Part shown: piece by piece, positions 10,508-22,150 of the stretch
Position numbering within the stretch: the stretch's first letter is position 1
How the letters are laid out: each line of letters starts with the position of its first letter
Assembly: GCA_025504975.1 (NCBI GenBank)
Contig: JANUWI010000019.1
Span: 868,001-932,000, forward strand
Length of the DNA: 64,000 nucleotides
DNA from: Plenodomus lindquistii
Lineage: Eukaryota > Ascomycota > Dothideomycetes > Pleosporales > Leptosphaeriaceae
Direction of reading: 5' to 3'
Position numbers and translations under genes: made by a program
The notes under the pieces: model-generated
What the model was told of the DNA's origin: nothing
What the model saw: only the letters and a program-made list of their open reading frames with translations
Database searches by the model: none

Positions 10508-11277
10508 ATGTCGAACAGCAAAGCACAGAAGGGCTCTCGCTTGCTCTCGCTCCCGGGAGGTGCGTATGATCTCAATGATCGACTTGACAACATTATTAAT
10601 GTACACACACAGAGTTGCGAAACCGGATCTACGACTACTGCGTTGATGACTCCCGAGTCTCATTCCATACAGGCCGCTCCGAGCTGAAAGGCAATGCGAT
10701 CGAGTATGATGGCTATCTCGGGTTTACGCAAACCTGCCGCCAGACGCGATCAGAGTTCCGCCCACAGTATATGAGAGCCACAACATTCATGATGCCCGAT
10801 GCCTCGGCTCTCGACAAGTTCCTTGACATCTTCTTTCCTACCGCCACAGGCATGAACAACGTCATAAAGCAACAAGGTCACATCACCATACCACTCTCAG
10901 AGCAGCTTCATCTTCGAGGCGGTCCTCCATACTTCATGACACTGGCAGTCACAAGAGCCTTTCAACTTGCGACTCGGCGACCTCTTCTTCGCTGCCACTT
11001 TATCGCAAACAAAGATGCGCACTGGCTGAGCAAGGATGGCCTTGCCTGCCTGAACCGTGTCCTGGACATGGTCGCAGAAGAATGTGTACACCCATCAGAG
11101 GCACCCATGTGGCAGTCGTTCTTTGAGCACATGTTACTGATGAGGTTCACCACGTCTGATAGCGGATATCGAATCAGCGCCTATCCGGATCATGCGACAG
11201 ATTCAGACTTCCATGACGTCAAGCAAGCCTTCTACTACATTGGAATGTACACCGATCTGAGTGTTGTGTTCAATTAA
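10508..11277 (+). CDS. ELR-6: LPGELRNRIYDYC-family protein
   Basis: Exon 1 (10508-10559) encodes MSNSKAQKGSRLLSLPG and exon 2 (10613-11277) resumes at ELRNRIYDYC, joined at phase 1 across a GTGCGT/ACAG intron of 53 nt. The product is 238 residues. Second block: YLGFTQTCRQTRSEFRPQYM. Then comes FLDIFFPTATG and a HITIPLSE strand, aligning by order with ELR-1 and ELR-7. The C-terminus is shorter than in ELR-7 or ELR-8 and lacks the WW segment. Function unknown. Confidence 0.8.
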
Positions 11278-12542
11278 AGATGATGGTCTGCGATATCTGA
11301 AGTGTAGACTGGGGGATCACAAAAATCGCCACAGCAAGCTGTAAGCACGGTTTAGATCTAATCGGACTTGTGGTCGCTGGAGACACGCTATGCACAGGCT
11401 ATACGAGCCCGGTGTGATATGCTAGATGAAAGGGTAGTCATAGTGATAATGACATGATGAATCTGATGAATTTCACTTTGTACGAATGAATGCAAGCTCA
11501 CCTGATTGTCACAATGTTGAAGTAACTAGATATCATCACTCCTGCACGAGTGAGCGCACCAGAGTGATCTCTTCTCTCGGAATGGGACGCTAGCTTCGTG
11601 GACGTCTTTCACAAAGGTCCTTCAGGCCCTGATGGCAGGTCCAGCAATCTAGCTCGTGGCGTAAGTGACTTAGTTCGGGTGATTCAGATGATCACCTCAG
11701 TTTGATCATAGAAATTGTGACGTGTTTCAAGATTTGGATGATTGGCCGAACTGAAGCGCTTCGAATATTGCATTTGTATTACTGTTCATGTTCATTGTTA
11801 TTGATGCTATATCTTATCAGCTGCAGATTGTTTCGAACAGAGAGTGTACTTAAAACCCCACCTAGTGTTCAGCTCATAAGAAAATGTCTCAGACAGTTTC
11901 CGAAAAATCTGTTCTAGCAGTGAGCGTGGACACCAGGTATGAGTCCAGTGACCAGCGGTACAGTTTGACCCGTCCTTTATTGCAGCCCGGCTTGCGCCGA
12001 GGTTATCGATGACAACTTCTTGCTCAGCTGGCTGTTGGTACGACTGTACTCACGATAGTCGGACGATTTAGGCGGTATTGATGCGTTGCGAATAGCATCT
12101 CACGTGAAAAGTCTCTCGTGACCAGTCTTGCGAAGATTATCGTCGTAGCCTTCGATGATCACTGATTCCGCATGTCTGTTTTGGCCCGCCTCTTTCTGAC
12201 TATGATCATTTGCACGGTTCTATTACGAGTGTCTGCGCTGACATCAGTTTTCATTCAAGTCACCTTCACCTTTAGATTTGTCTCACACGCTGCGCACGGC
12301 CGCGCCTCTCCACTACCATAGGTACTTAAAGTGCGCCCGCCCACGTTGACTTACTCATTCTACCAGATTTGTGACCCCATCTCGCGCAAATACATCATCG
12401 AAAAGCTTGGTGCTCATATCGTTACTGCCCTAATCATGTGTGCAAGATCGGAGACGGTGTACGTAAAGCAGTGCGAAACGTTTGCTCACGTGTCGAAGCT
12501 GACCAGCATAGTCGTTCGACGGATGATGACGATGTCTCGGAC
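11278..12542. other. Intergenic, about 1.26 kb, no gene seen
   Basis: The largest gap inside the ELR array. Frames are short and lack motifs. An ATG at 12436 followed by a possible GTGTAC donor at 12457 and an acceptor at 12507 could supply an alternative first exon for ELR-7, but the branch-site spacing is poor. Confidence 0.4.
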
Positions 12543-13461
12543 ATGACACAGCTTCAGGCTGGCGTTTCGCAGCTGTATATCGTGCCTCAGGACAACTCCC
12601 TCCTCCGTTTGCCTGTTGGTAAGACTCTCTTTTCCCAAATAAAGGACCTGTACTAACACTTTTGAAGAGCTGCGAAACCGAATCTATGAGCACTGCGTCG
12701 AAGATCACCCTATTCCCGTTGCTTCTCATCATGGCGAGTACCACTGGAATTCCGCCGGCAACTTCGGCGCTCTCGCAAAGACATGCCGCCAGATTCGTCA
12801 AGAGTTCCTCCCACTGTACTTGCAGAACACCACACAGAAGCTTCAGAATTCGGAAAGCACGAACTTCATCGCAAAATTCTACCCCTACGCGGAGGAAGAC
12901 GTCGTGGCAGGTTATCGTGGCAAGTTCGAAATTCCTCTTTCGCAGCCGGATTCAGATGAACTTCGCGTCGATATCACCGATGTATTGAGGCTTGCGGCGC
13001 GGTCTCCCAAGGTCAATTGCCGCTTTCAGATCGACAAGTATGCTCCCAATGACGCCCGATACATGCTGCCGCTCCATGTCGCGCAGCTGAACAATCTCCT
13101 TGTGTGCATTAGGGACACTTCGCAGCCGAAGTGGCGAGAGATGGTGGACGAAGCCATCTTAGGTGCCGAATTCAGGATTTGTGTCGCTAACACCAAGCTG
13201 GGCTTTCTGATGAGCAGTGACATGGCTGAGAAATGGAAGGTTGACATTTATCAGTGGTGGGCCGAGATCGGAAAACCCCTGCAGGCGATCCAAGAAGTCA
13301 TCATTCACCGCTACGATGTTACGGACGAGAAAATTCTGAACTGTCCTGAGGCAGATCGGGGTCACATTGGTTGCGAGTGTGAGGCGCTGTTCATTGCTGC
13401 TTCATGGCAGTCAAAGTTCCGCCATCACTCTGAACGGACTTACTCTGAACGGACTTCTTGA
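12543..13461 (+). CDS. ELR-7: LPVELRNRIYEHC-family protein
   Basis: Exon 1 from ATG 12543 (MTQLQAGVSQLYIV...LLRLPV) ends at 12618. The intron 12619-12667 is GTAAGA with a perfect TACTAACAC branch site. Exon 2 (12668-13461) opens ELRNRIYEHC, phase 1. Product 289 residues if this start is right; the frame stays open upstream, so an extra 5' exon is possible. Other blocks: LAKTCRQIRQEFLPLYL, FYPYAEED, GKFEIPLSQ, LNNLLVCI, WREMVDEAI and YQWWAEIGKPLQAI near the end. The last residues come from a 15-bp direct duplication. Confidence 0.78.
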
Positions 13462-13843
13462 AGCTCAGAAAGACTCGCAAAGAGCGCAATTCATCAGGTA
13501 TGAAGACATTCTTTAAGGTCTGGAGCGACGCCAGTTCGTGGACTCTCATGGAGATGTCCCTAATTTGATGAATGTGTAGTAGCGATTTACGTACATCAAT
13601 GGGGAAACACAGACCAAGTGATTGAACTCGGATTTTCTCCTATGTGCACAGTATCTTAACTAGTCGCGATGTGCCAAAGATGGTGTGGTTGATGTGGCCT
13701 TCACCTTCACCATTGCGTTTGTCACTCGCAGAGCTCGAGCCACCGCGACTAACCATATTTGAATAGCCATCAAATAGCAGCTGATCACGTCCTTGGAGTA
13801 TCATTGATTGCGATCAATCCTTCCATTCTACCCACGCTCAGCG

Positions 13844-14936
13844 ATGAAGAACGGCAATACTTCGTGGTGAGTGCCACCCTCGCGGCAAAAAGGATGCGCT
13901 AACACATGCAGTGAAATCGCTGACGCGACGCAAGCGCCGCCCCCGGCTAATCCAAGGTATCGATACGTGCAGTTGAGACCGGAGGCGAGCGCCACTGACA
14001 ACCGTGGCGGGTGCTTTGAGTTCAACGATGCCTCTGCAATCACTCACGGGAGGATTAGCATGTCGCAACTCGGTATCGCCGGGGAACAAGACAACTTGTT
14101 GCTGAAGCTGCCTGGTGGTGAGTGGTCAAGGACTTCAAACCTAGGATGAACATTCCGATGCTAACTATTGGACAATAGAGCTCCGAAACAGGATCTATGA
14201 CTTCTGCTCTGAGGGTCGCGTCGTCAAATTATACCGCTCTGGTACAAAGCGCGGAAATAGAAACAGCTACCATGCCCTCACGCAAGTCAATCGCCAATTG
14301 CGACACGAGTTTCGCCCTCTCTATCTCGAGCGTACAAGCGTCCAAATCTGCCACGGTTCCGGAGACCCCAAGTGCTACATTGAAGACATGTTCAACCCTA
14401 GGGCACCCCTCACCACGCGAGATGACCACCCGGGCAACCTTATCTTTCCAATCAATCATGATGGACCTTTTGCAAATGAAAACCCTGCCGAGGTGTTCAA
14501 GATAGCGCTCTGCTACCCAAAGGTCCAATTACGCTTCCAGGCCAGCATGGATGCTCCCGATCATTTCCCTGTCGGTATTCAACAGCTCAATAGTCTTGTT
14601 CAGGCTGTCTCCAGTGGGTCTTCGCCGAGAATGAAAGCCATGATGGCAGAAGCAGTGAGGGAGGTGAAGCTCAGAGTCTGTTCCCCGTTCATCAAGGTCG
14701 GTTTTGTCATGACACACGAAATGGCGGACAAGTACAAGTCGGCTCTACGGACGTGGTGGGAAACTGAAGGACACCCAGTTCAAGCCATTCGCATGATAGG
14801 TGTCTACAGTTACGACCCCAACTACGGAGACTTCCCCAGAGCTTTCGAGGTCAATGCTTGGGATGATCTGTATATCAAGACAGTCAAGGCCGACTTCTGG
14901 TGTTCAAAGATACCTATGATAGACTTTGGTGGCTGA
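13844..14936 (+). CDS. ELR-8: LPGELRNRIYDFC-family protein with N-terminal extension
   Basis: Three-exon model: 13844-13866 (MKNGNTS), 13912-14117 and 14179-14936, giving 328 residues. Intron 1 (GTGAGT, GCTAACA branch, GCAG) opens a proline-rich extension; intron 2 (GTGAGT, GCTAAC branch, ATAG) is the conserved phase-1 intron between LLLKLPG and ELRNRIYDFC. If intron 1 is not real, translation would start at 14060 (MSQLGIAGEQ) and give 271 residues. Later blocks: HALTQVNRQLRHEFRPLYL, GNLIFPINHDG, LNSLVQAV and LRTWWETEGHPVQAI, close in order to ELR-7. The 380 bp before it shows no other gene. Confidence 0.75.
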
Positions 14937-15601
14937 TCACAGCGAAACCAGGCTACAAGTTGAGGGCAGAACGTGCGCAATCCACGCTGGCTTGGATTCC
15001 ATGGTCTACGCGTTGGCGTCACCCGCGCTCAAATTTTGCTGTATCTCCCACGAGGCTATCTGAGATTGAAGGTTCATCTGTAATATGTTCGTTTGGAGAT
15101 ACCACGATAGCTTAGTTCACGTCTGCATTTTTCGTACACAATAGATGACCTCCCAATGCCACCTCATAATGACTACATGTGGGGTGATCAGCTTTTAATC
15201 CGCTCACCTTCTGAGCGCATCCGTACCAGATCGACCTGGCCATCTCTTAATTCACCGTAAACAAAAGGCAAGAAGTCGTATCCTTACACCCCGCATGATC
15301 CCCGTGTAGTCCCTAATATCTCCATCGTGGCTCAGCGGCAGTGGGCAACCACGTCGTGATAATGGGAAGGCTTTGGTCATGCAATATTCGTCGCGGACCG
15401 GGGCCGCTTGGAATCAGAGGAACATGGGAGGTAGGTGTGTCGGGATGGTCAAAGGTAGGTAGTAGCAGCGGTGTACTTCAACCAAGTCCGAAACATCGCG
15501 TATCTGCCTCAGTCATACCAGATGCCAATTGTGAAGATGTGCAATGTTGAAGACTCATTTTTAGCTGCTCCAGGTACACATTAAATTATCCTGCTGTAGA
15601 G
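14937..15601. other. Intergenic at right end of ELR array
   Basis: It lies between convergent ELR-8 and the SAT4 gene. No frame here shows family motifs and no repeat was recognised. Confidence 0.45.
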
Positions 15602-17228
15602 TCACGACCACGATTGCCACTTGTACGGTGTCCCAGACCCCCCATTCAAACCCGTAACCCACTCTGCACCATCATACCTCTTCCCATCCCTAGGTATTTC
15701 CGGCGTCGAAACCCTTGGCAATTGCTCTAGTTTATGCTCCTGCTCCCTCATCCTGTTTTCAGAAAATCGATCCATCGACACTTGTGACACCGGAGTCTTC
15801 GGTATCGCCGGGAGCGCCTGCAGATCCGCCTCGTTTACCACGCGCATAGGCCGCAAACTCGATGCTGTCGAGTTATTCGCAGTGGTGTAACGCCCAAGCT
15901 CGATATCTTCGTAGTAGCGATCGTATGCCTGGTCAGCAGTTATAGAAGATCCGTGGCGCGTGGAGTGGAAGGTCGAGCGCGGTGAGCGGGTGACCTGGAA
16001 GTCGCGCTGGACTTGCACGCCGCCGTGTGCATCGACTGAGATGTTGGTGTGGGGTTCGGAGATGTAGCCGCTGGTACTTTGAGATTGACCACTTCTCGAT
16101 AAGAACAATGAGATCTTGCTGAAGACGTTTGCTGATGTGGTGGTGGTATGTGTGTTCATGTGTGTGTCGTTACTGCGGCTGTTCCAAGGTGCTGAGCCAT
16201 TGGACCGCGAGCTTTGGATAGATGTATCGGGGAAAAAGTGCTTGAAGAAGACTTTCATTGCGGGCGCGTTGGAGCAAAAAGCTCCGATGTGAAGTTCAAG
16301 CAGGCAGGTGAGTATGAGATCCCAGCCCCACCATGTAACATCATATGTGTCGTAGAAGATAAGCCAACTGTAATATGCCCGCACGGCTCCAATGGCTACG
16401 CCGGCATAGCCAATCGCGAAGATGCCAGAAAGTGCAATCTTTTGTCGAATGTGTATCCGCAAGTTCCAGTACAGGAACGTTGGCAGAATCGCAGTAATGA
16501 GGTCTTGTGTTGCTGAAATGATACTTGCAGCCAAGACGTCGGCGCCTTCATCGAAGCAGTGAAACTTGTAGCCCTTCGCTATCTTGGACAAATTGAGTTG
16601 GTCCCAGAACGCAGACATGGGTTGGCAGCCCAAAATTGGAGCCAGGCTTAGTGCAATTGTGGATGCGATAATGAATGCAATACTGATCCACGTCACTCGT
16701 CGAAAAGACACGGAGATCGCGCGTGAAGATAGGCGGCGGTAGAAAAGCAGGATCGAGATCTTGATCATTCCAGATGAGACACAGAAGACGCACTCGCCTA
16801 TGAGGATGTACTTTCGACTCGTTACGATGCGGTCATTCTGGCCAATCAAGTCAATATCCCACACGTGTTTATCGAAGCCTAAGTCCACCGCTAATCCCAG
16901 TCAGAGTTTATCAGATGCTCCTGTCGACAAACGTACCAAAAGGATATAGAATCGTTAAAGCAATGATGGGAACCTGGTAGAGTCAGTTTCCGCCATTGAT
17001 TGCCCCCATTGAACGTACAGTAGCTGCCAGCATGATCCAATCGTCCCACCCAGGACGCTTTTGTATCATGATTCTGACCCAAAGTCTCGCCAGTAGCATG
17101 CCTACAGTGATAGGTCCCATAATGCAAGCTAGTATCAAGACTGTGTCTGGTCTAGTTTCTGGGTTGACGTAGTTGGGCTTCGGCCATGAATGTATGACCT
17201 CGGGTGGGGGATGAATACCACCAGGCAT
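15602..17228 (-). CDS. SAT4-type fungal rhodopsin-domain integral membrane protein
   Basis: Exons 17228-17019, 16973-16937 and 16890-15602 join cleanly (GTACGT/CCAG; GTACGT/TTAG) to 511 residues. The start is ATG 17228 (MPGGIHPPPEV). The first half has about seven membrane helices with family landmarks GWDDWIMLAA, FYRRLS, LGCQPMSAFWDQ and the TQDLITAILPTFLYWNL segment. The long C-terminal tail (about 220 residues) is Ser/Thr/His-rich and probably cytosolic. These proteins are PTH11-like or SAT4-like membrane proteins of mostly unknown ligand; receptor function is inference. The histidine-poor motif Q(D/P)L...LP where many SAT4 members have D.....LP is conserved. Confidence 0.85.
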
Positions 17229-18775
17229 CGCGATAGTTTGGCGTAGGATGTTGTCTTGCACAGACGTGACGTTCAAGCTGCAAGTGCGGTTTGTGGTCAG
17301 ACTGGAGGTTGGGAATTACCTGCCATAAGTGCATCTGGTGGCGTGTGCGAGCAACGTGGGAATTATGGTGCGATGTGAGGTATCATATCCGCGAGTTTCT
17401 GGAAGACTGAAGGTGTGAAAAAGAAACTCTCCGCTGTTTCAGACGAAGTTTAGTACGACGGTCTAGGATGATTGTTCCATCCACCAATGGTGAAATAATG
17501 GAGAAGACATTCTTAACCTGACCCACAACATCGGCAGCCTCTAGATCCTCCTGAGTATTGGCCTTGGAAAGTGTATAGCGGGACGATGCCTTCGAGGTCT
17601 ATCGAATTCCCAACATTGAGTTAGTTTGGGGGTCGCATGTGAGGGTTGAGTGTTGATTGGAGGGTGCGCTTCAGGGTACACCAAACTCCTGAAATGCGAG
17701 CGAAACGTTGTTTTCATGACATGCAGGGGATGCAACGGTGTGGCTTATCAGGTGTCGCGGGATGTTCGATGCAGGCAATTCCCCGAGAGGCAAGGCGCGA
17801 TTGCGCGCAAGGATGTGTTGCGGAATGCTGCGATCTGATGGTGTAGGGGTGTTGCTTTTGGTGGAGTGTTCCTTCGCGACGAGGACTGCTAATTAGTAGC
17901 CAATCTGCCGGCTGGAGCGCCCCAAACAGGCGTATCCACCAAAGAAGGTTCCCGCGCTGTTGAGTACCTCTCTGCGAGATGTCGCCATGATGCCGGTGGC
18001 AAGGTTGAGCGAAAGGGAAGTCGAGTTTCGGGACTTGGACTACACGGATGTGGTGTTCACGGCGGTTCTTGATATCCAAGTGCTTGGAGTCGCTGACCCT
18101 GCATAAGTTATGTATGAGGATTGCGCGATGGGAGATGTGGCTGGAGATAAAGTTGTCAATAACCGAAGGGGTGCCGGAACGTGCTGTACCTAGAGACAGA
18201 ACACGAGTCTAGACCACCGTTAGAATCCCATGACAATCGCGGAAAATTACCATGGTGATGGCGATCTACGATCCCAAGGTCCCTTGCTCGCGAAATGCCA
18301 GCCGAAAAAACAAAGTGCTGACAAATTTCGCGTGCATCGGCCCGTATGACACCGAGCCTACGTCCCATGGGCCATGGTGTTGTCCACGTCTTGGCCGCGG
18401 CTGGTCCAATGCATGGGATTCAGCGTGTACCGTGTCTTGTGTATACATAGTAGATACTTACTGTGTAGTGTGTAGACGTGCGCCCTGTTGGTGGCAAGGG
18501 AAGAGACAGTCTTCTCGTCCAATCGCGTCGCGTCGCGTGCACCGCACCCTGGAGCATCACGTCAGCCCGCCAAAGCCGCCTCTTCCATCAACATCCAGCG
18601 GAATATCGCACCAATAGTCAGTCCATGGAGCGACTGTATGTCTCTGCACAAACCGGTGCGGGGTCGTGCAGCTGCAGAGCGGGCGCGGTCTGCGCATATG
18701 TAGCAGACCGACGTCGCCGCTGTGGACAGAGATCAGCATGATCCAAGGCCACCCCAACGTCAGCATTTCTTGACA
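17229..18775. other. Intergenic, about 1.5 kb, no gene seen
   Basis: Bounded by divergent genes. The minus frame is open just upstream of 17228 (to 17276) but without an ATG, and a small ORF at 17334 joins out of frame. Remaining open frames on both strands are short and uncharacteristic. Confidence 0.45.
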
Positions 18776-20093
18776 ATGTCCATGAACACCACAATCTTGG
18801 AACGGGCGCTCGAGAGAGCTGTCCAACCTGGTCCCGAACGATTGCTAGCCGGGGTCGCTGTTGCAGCCGCTACGTCACAGCCAGAAGGTATACCGTATCA
18901 CAACGCCAGCATAAATCTGTACGTTCCCCTGACATTCATTGTTAGCCGGCAACGCGAGATTAGCGGACTACTTCACCGCTTGCGGGACAGTACAGCTCGA
19001 TCCCGCCTCGCCACCTGTCACAACCAAGACGACCATGTGGATAGCATCCTGCACCAAGCTCGTCACGACAATCGCAGCAATGCAGTGTGTTGAACGCGGG
19101 CTCTTCTCTCTTGATAATGCGGCACATGTCGATCGACTCGTTCCAGAGTGGCAGCACCCCTCTATCCTGACTGGTTTCGATGATGATGGTGCTCCGCTCC
19201 TACAGCCTGCCAGAAGGAAAATTACCCTCAGACACCTACTCACGCATACGAGCGGTATCGCTTACGATGTCTTCGTACCGAATCTGATGCAATGGCGACA
19301 AATCCGTGGACAGGGGTCACTTACCATGCAAGCACCCATTCCAGAACGCTACGCGATTCCCCTCGTCGGGGAACCGGGTTCGGTCTGGCAATACGGTGGG
19401 GGTCTTGACGTTGCAGGCTTGATGGTCGCGCGGGCCAACAACTGTACATTGGAGCAATACATGCGCACCAACATCTTCGATGTTTTGGGCATGAACGACA
19501 CCTCATTTCTCATCTCGCACAATGGTATCGGCGATAGTCTTATGCCCATCGTGACACGTGCGACCCCAGATGCTCCTCTTACTGAGGGCATCGCCGATGA
19601 CGCGCCCTTTCGGCCTACCCTCGATCCTAAGGACCACTTTGGCGGCCTCGGGCTCTTCAGCAACGTCGAGGACTTTCTTAAACTTCTAAAAGCCGTCCTC
19701 TTGAATGACGGAAGCTTGCTCAAACCGGCTACGGTTGATGAGATGTTCAAGCCATGCATCTCAAAGGAATCACAAGCATCGCTCGATGCTGTCCTCGCAT
19801 TTCCTCCGGTCGCGGCTATGATGATCCCAGGTGAGGCTCCAGTTGGTACACCGGGGGCGAACTCCTGGTCCTTTGGCTTGGGAGGTATTATTGCACTGAA
19901 AGATGAAGAGCGTAGACGCAAGAAAGGCTATATGCGTTGGGGAGGTGCGCCGAATTTGCAGTGGTGGATCGACAGGGAAGGTGGAACATGCGGTGTGTGG
20001 GCAACACAACTGTTTCCGATGGGCGAGGACAAACATATGTCCTTGACTAGAGATTTCGTAGATGCTGTGTTGGAAAAGTACGCTGCGAAATGA
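18776..20093 (+). CDS. Beta-lactamase/transesterase-family serine hydrolase
   Basis: Exon 1 18776-18887 and exon 2 18946-20093 join at phase 1 (GTATAC/TTAG), giving 419 residues. The active-site SxxK is SCTK (Ser72, Lys75) within TMWIASCTKLVTTIAAMQ, and LRHLLTHTSGIAYD, SVWQYGGGLDVAG and KGYMRWGGAPN follow in the family order. The family (PF00144) includes class C beta-lactamases, esterases and LovD-type acyltransferases of fungal polyketide pathways. No signal peptide is visible, so a cytosolic esterase or acyltransferase is likelier than a penicillin-binding role. A second possible donor at 18918 would give a 40-nt intron; I prefer the 58-nt one. No polyketide synthase is nearby. Confidence 0.85.
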
Positions 20094-20189
20094 GCATGGA
20101 CGCGTAGTGCAGTACAATGTGCGTGTGAGGCTTCTACCAAAAATATCCATATGAACTGGTGTTAGGTAATAGCTTTCACAATTTACTCC

Positions 20190-20310
20190 CAGGGTTCTCT
20201 GAAACTGAGTTTCCCCGCTCGAAAACTACCCCAAGATGGCTCACAATGATAGTGTGCTTCCTACATGAAGTGGAGTTTACACCGAAGATAGCGTTCTGTT
20301 CAATTGGTAA
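20190..20310. repeat. Diverged repeat copy A, upstream of the APH-like gene
   Basis: About 120 bp here can be aligned by eye without large gaps with 23216-23335. Shared stretches include tctgaaac.ga, cccgttc-type and the block ..gtgcttc.....tgaa.t...gtt.acac. It lies about 400 bp before the ATG at 20714, as copy B lies about 345 bp before the permease ATG. Both are in the same orientation relative to the downstream gene. Nature unknown. Confidence 0.5.
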
Positions 20311-20713
20311 TCCGTGCTGGGAAGTGAGTCAGTTACCTAAGCTCTTGCTTACATATAGGTTATATGAGTACCAACGATTAGCTGGAGCTTTAAATCTCTC
20401 TATTGCGACCGAAGGTAAGTATCATGCGACCACATGCATTGCGCGACCCCGCTCGGTATACGTCCAAATTCCGCCTAGGGTTTTCTATCACATTAAGCGA
20501 CACTTTAGCTTCCTTTGAAAACGAAGGTGCTATTAGTCTAATTAATGATAACACTGTGCACGGGTATATGTTCGATCCTTTCATCGCAGTCACAATGGAC
20601 AAAGGGGACTGTGATTGAACAATTGCTCACAATAATTTATATTTGTAGTATAAGATGTAGTCTGGTCTTGACCAATACACACACATACAACAACACCGCA
20701 ATACACATACACA

Positions 20714-21823
20714 ATGTCGAGGGCTTCTAAGATAATAGAGAAGTATTATGGTCTCCAAACCAAAGAGGATATCATTAATGCAAGCTACGAGGATGCCAGG
20801 AAGCGCCGTTCCTCCTCCCCTGATAAGCTAACATCTTCGTACAGCAAATTGCAGCTTCCATACGAAGCTCCACAACACCCTGGCATACCTTCAATCGAGG
20901 CGATTGAAGAAGGTATGAGGATCAACAAGCTGACTAAAGGGCCATCCGTTTGTGCAGTTTGTAGGATTGGGGCAGTTGTTGTAAAAGGATCGGGGAACAT
21001 TTGCGTAGTGCAGGAGGCGGAGGATCTGCTCTACCTCCAGGCGACAGGCTACAAGATTCGTACACCGACCGTATACGCTGTCTTCCGCCATGATTCTACC
21101 TTTGATGGGAAGACTTGGCCTGTATACTACATGGTCCAGGAATATCTTGAGGGCGAGGAACTGAGTACACCGCTATGGCTCGGTCTAGATGCCACGGCGC
21201 GAAAGCAGATATGCTCCAGTCTAGTGGAACAACTACGGCAGCTACGATCAATTCCGCCGCCTCATCCCTCGTACTATGGTCGGGTGCATAATCAGGGCTG
21301 GCTTGAAGATTCACCCCTCTTCCAGACCTGTCGCAAAGAGCTATGTGGTCCTTACAATAGCTACGAGGATTTCTGCAACGCTGCCGTAGATTCTGCTCAA
21401 CTCCAGGATGCACTGTATTCCTCTCCGAGTGTGGAACAGGAGATAATCTCAGACAGCCTACTGTCCGAGTTCGAGTCTGCCATCAAGACGTGGAGCAGTA
21501 GACCCACCTTCACTCACATGGACCCCGCTTTCAAGAATATACTCGTCCGACAGGTTTCAAATTCGGACGGAACACAGGGCTGGGAAGCTACCATGATTGA
21601 TTGGGAACGCTCGGGATGGTTTCCTAGTTGGATGCAGGCGGTCGCGTTCCGTTCATGCGTTTGGCTACTTACCATCATTGACGGGAAGAGGGGGATCATC
21701 ACAACACACGATACAGAGGAAGAAGAGTTCATGGAAATGCTGTCAGAGTGTTGGGACGAGTCTTGTCATGAGCAATTATCTTTGTTCAAACGTTTGGGTC
21801 TTGGTATAGGATACGCGTTCTAG
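20714..21823 (+). CDS. APH-type phosphotransferase (kinase-like) protein
   Basis: Intronless, 369 residues. The catalytic loop reads THMDPAFKNILV, matching the APH/choline-kinase HxDxxxxN signature (His, Asp and Asn present), and the metal-binding DxD/E region reads MIDWERSGWFPSWM. VYYMVQEYLEGEEL is the hinge segment. Such fungal proteins are usually labelled aminoglycoside phosphotransferase-like; their natural substrates are mostly unknown, and antibiotic resistance should not be assumed. It has no visible signal peptide or membrane helix. It sits alone between two hydrolase/permease genes. Confidence 0.85.
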   Translation: MSRASKIIEKYYGLQTKEDIINASYEDARKRRSSSPDKLTSSYSKLQLPYEAPQHPGIPSIEAIEEGMRINKLTKGPSVCAVCRIGAVVVKGSGNICVVQEAEDLLYLQATGYKIRTPTVYAVFRHDSTFDGKTWPVYYMVQEYLEGEELSTPLWLGLDATARKQICSSLVEQLRQLRSIPPPHPSYYGRVHNQGWLEDSPLFQTCRKELCGPYNSYEDFCNAAVDSAQLQDALYSSPSVEQEIISDSLLSEFESAIKTWSSRPTFTHMDPAFKNILVRQVSNSDGTQGWEATMIDWERSGWFPSWMQAVAFRSCVWLLTIIDGKRGIITTHDTEEEEFMEMLSECWDESCHEQLSLFKRLGLGIGYAF

Positions 21824-22150
21824 CTAGGGGTACTGAGCCTGCTTGGGCACCTCGACGGTTTCACACGTACGCCGTTCACTTATGCATTCCTGCCACAAAT
21901 ATTCTAGATCCGATAAAGGTAGCCTGAGTTGCTCAATTGTCAATACAAAGGCCTTTCTGACTAGATAGCACATTGTAATCCACTGGACGTGTCAGACATT
22001 GATAAGTATTTGTACTATTGTATCTATCAATATTTCATCCCAATAGGTTTTACCATACGTCCGTTTTTGGTTGCGTAGCGTAGTGGGACTAGGCGTGTGC
22101 CATGATAAGACGTGTCTTCCGATGCTTGCAACAGGTCTTAGAGGTCCACA

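Noticed and set aside
12436..12507. Possible extra first exon for ELR-7 (GTGTAC donor)
   Set aside because: Branch site lies too close to the acceptor; the simpler ATG at 12543 suffices.
17714..18617. Several 60-120 codon frames in the gap after the SAT4 gene
   Set aside because: No ATG with context, no motifs, no splice logic; consistent with chance.
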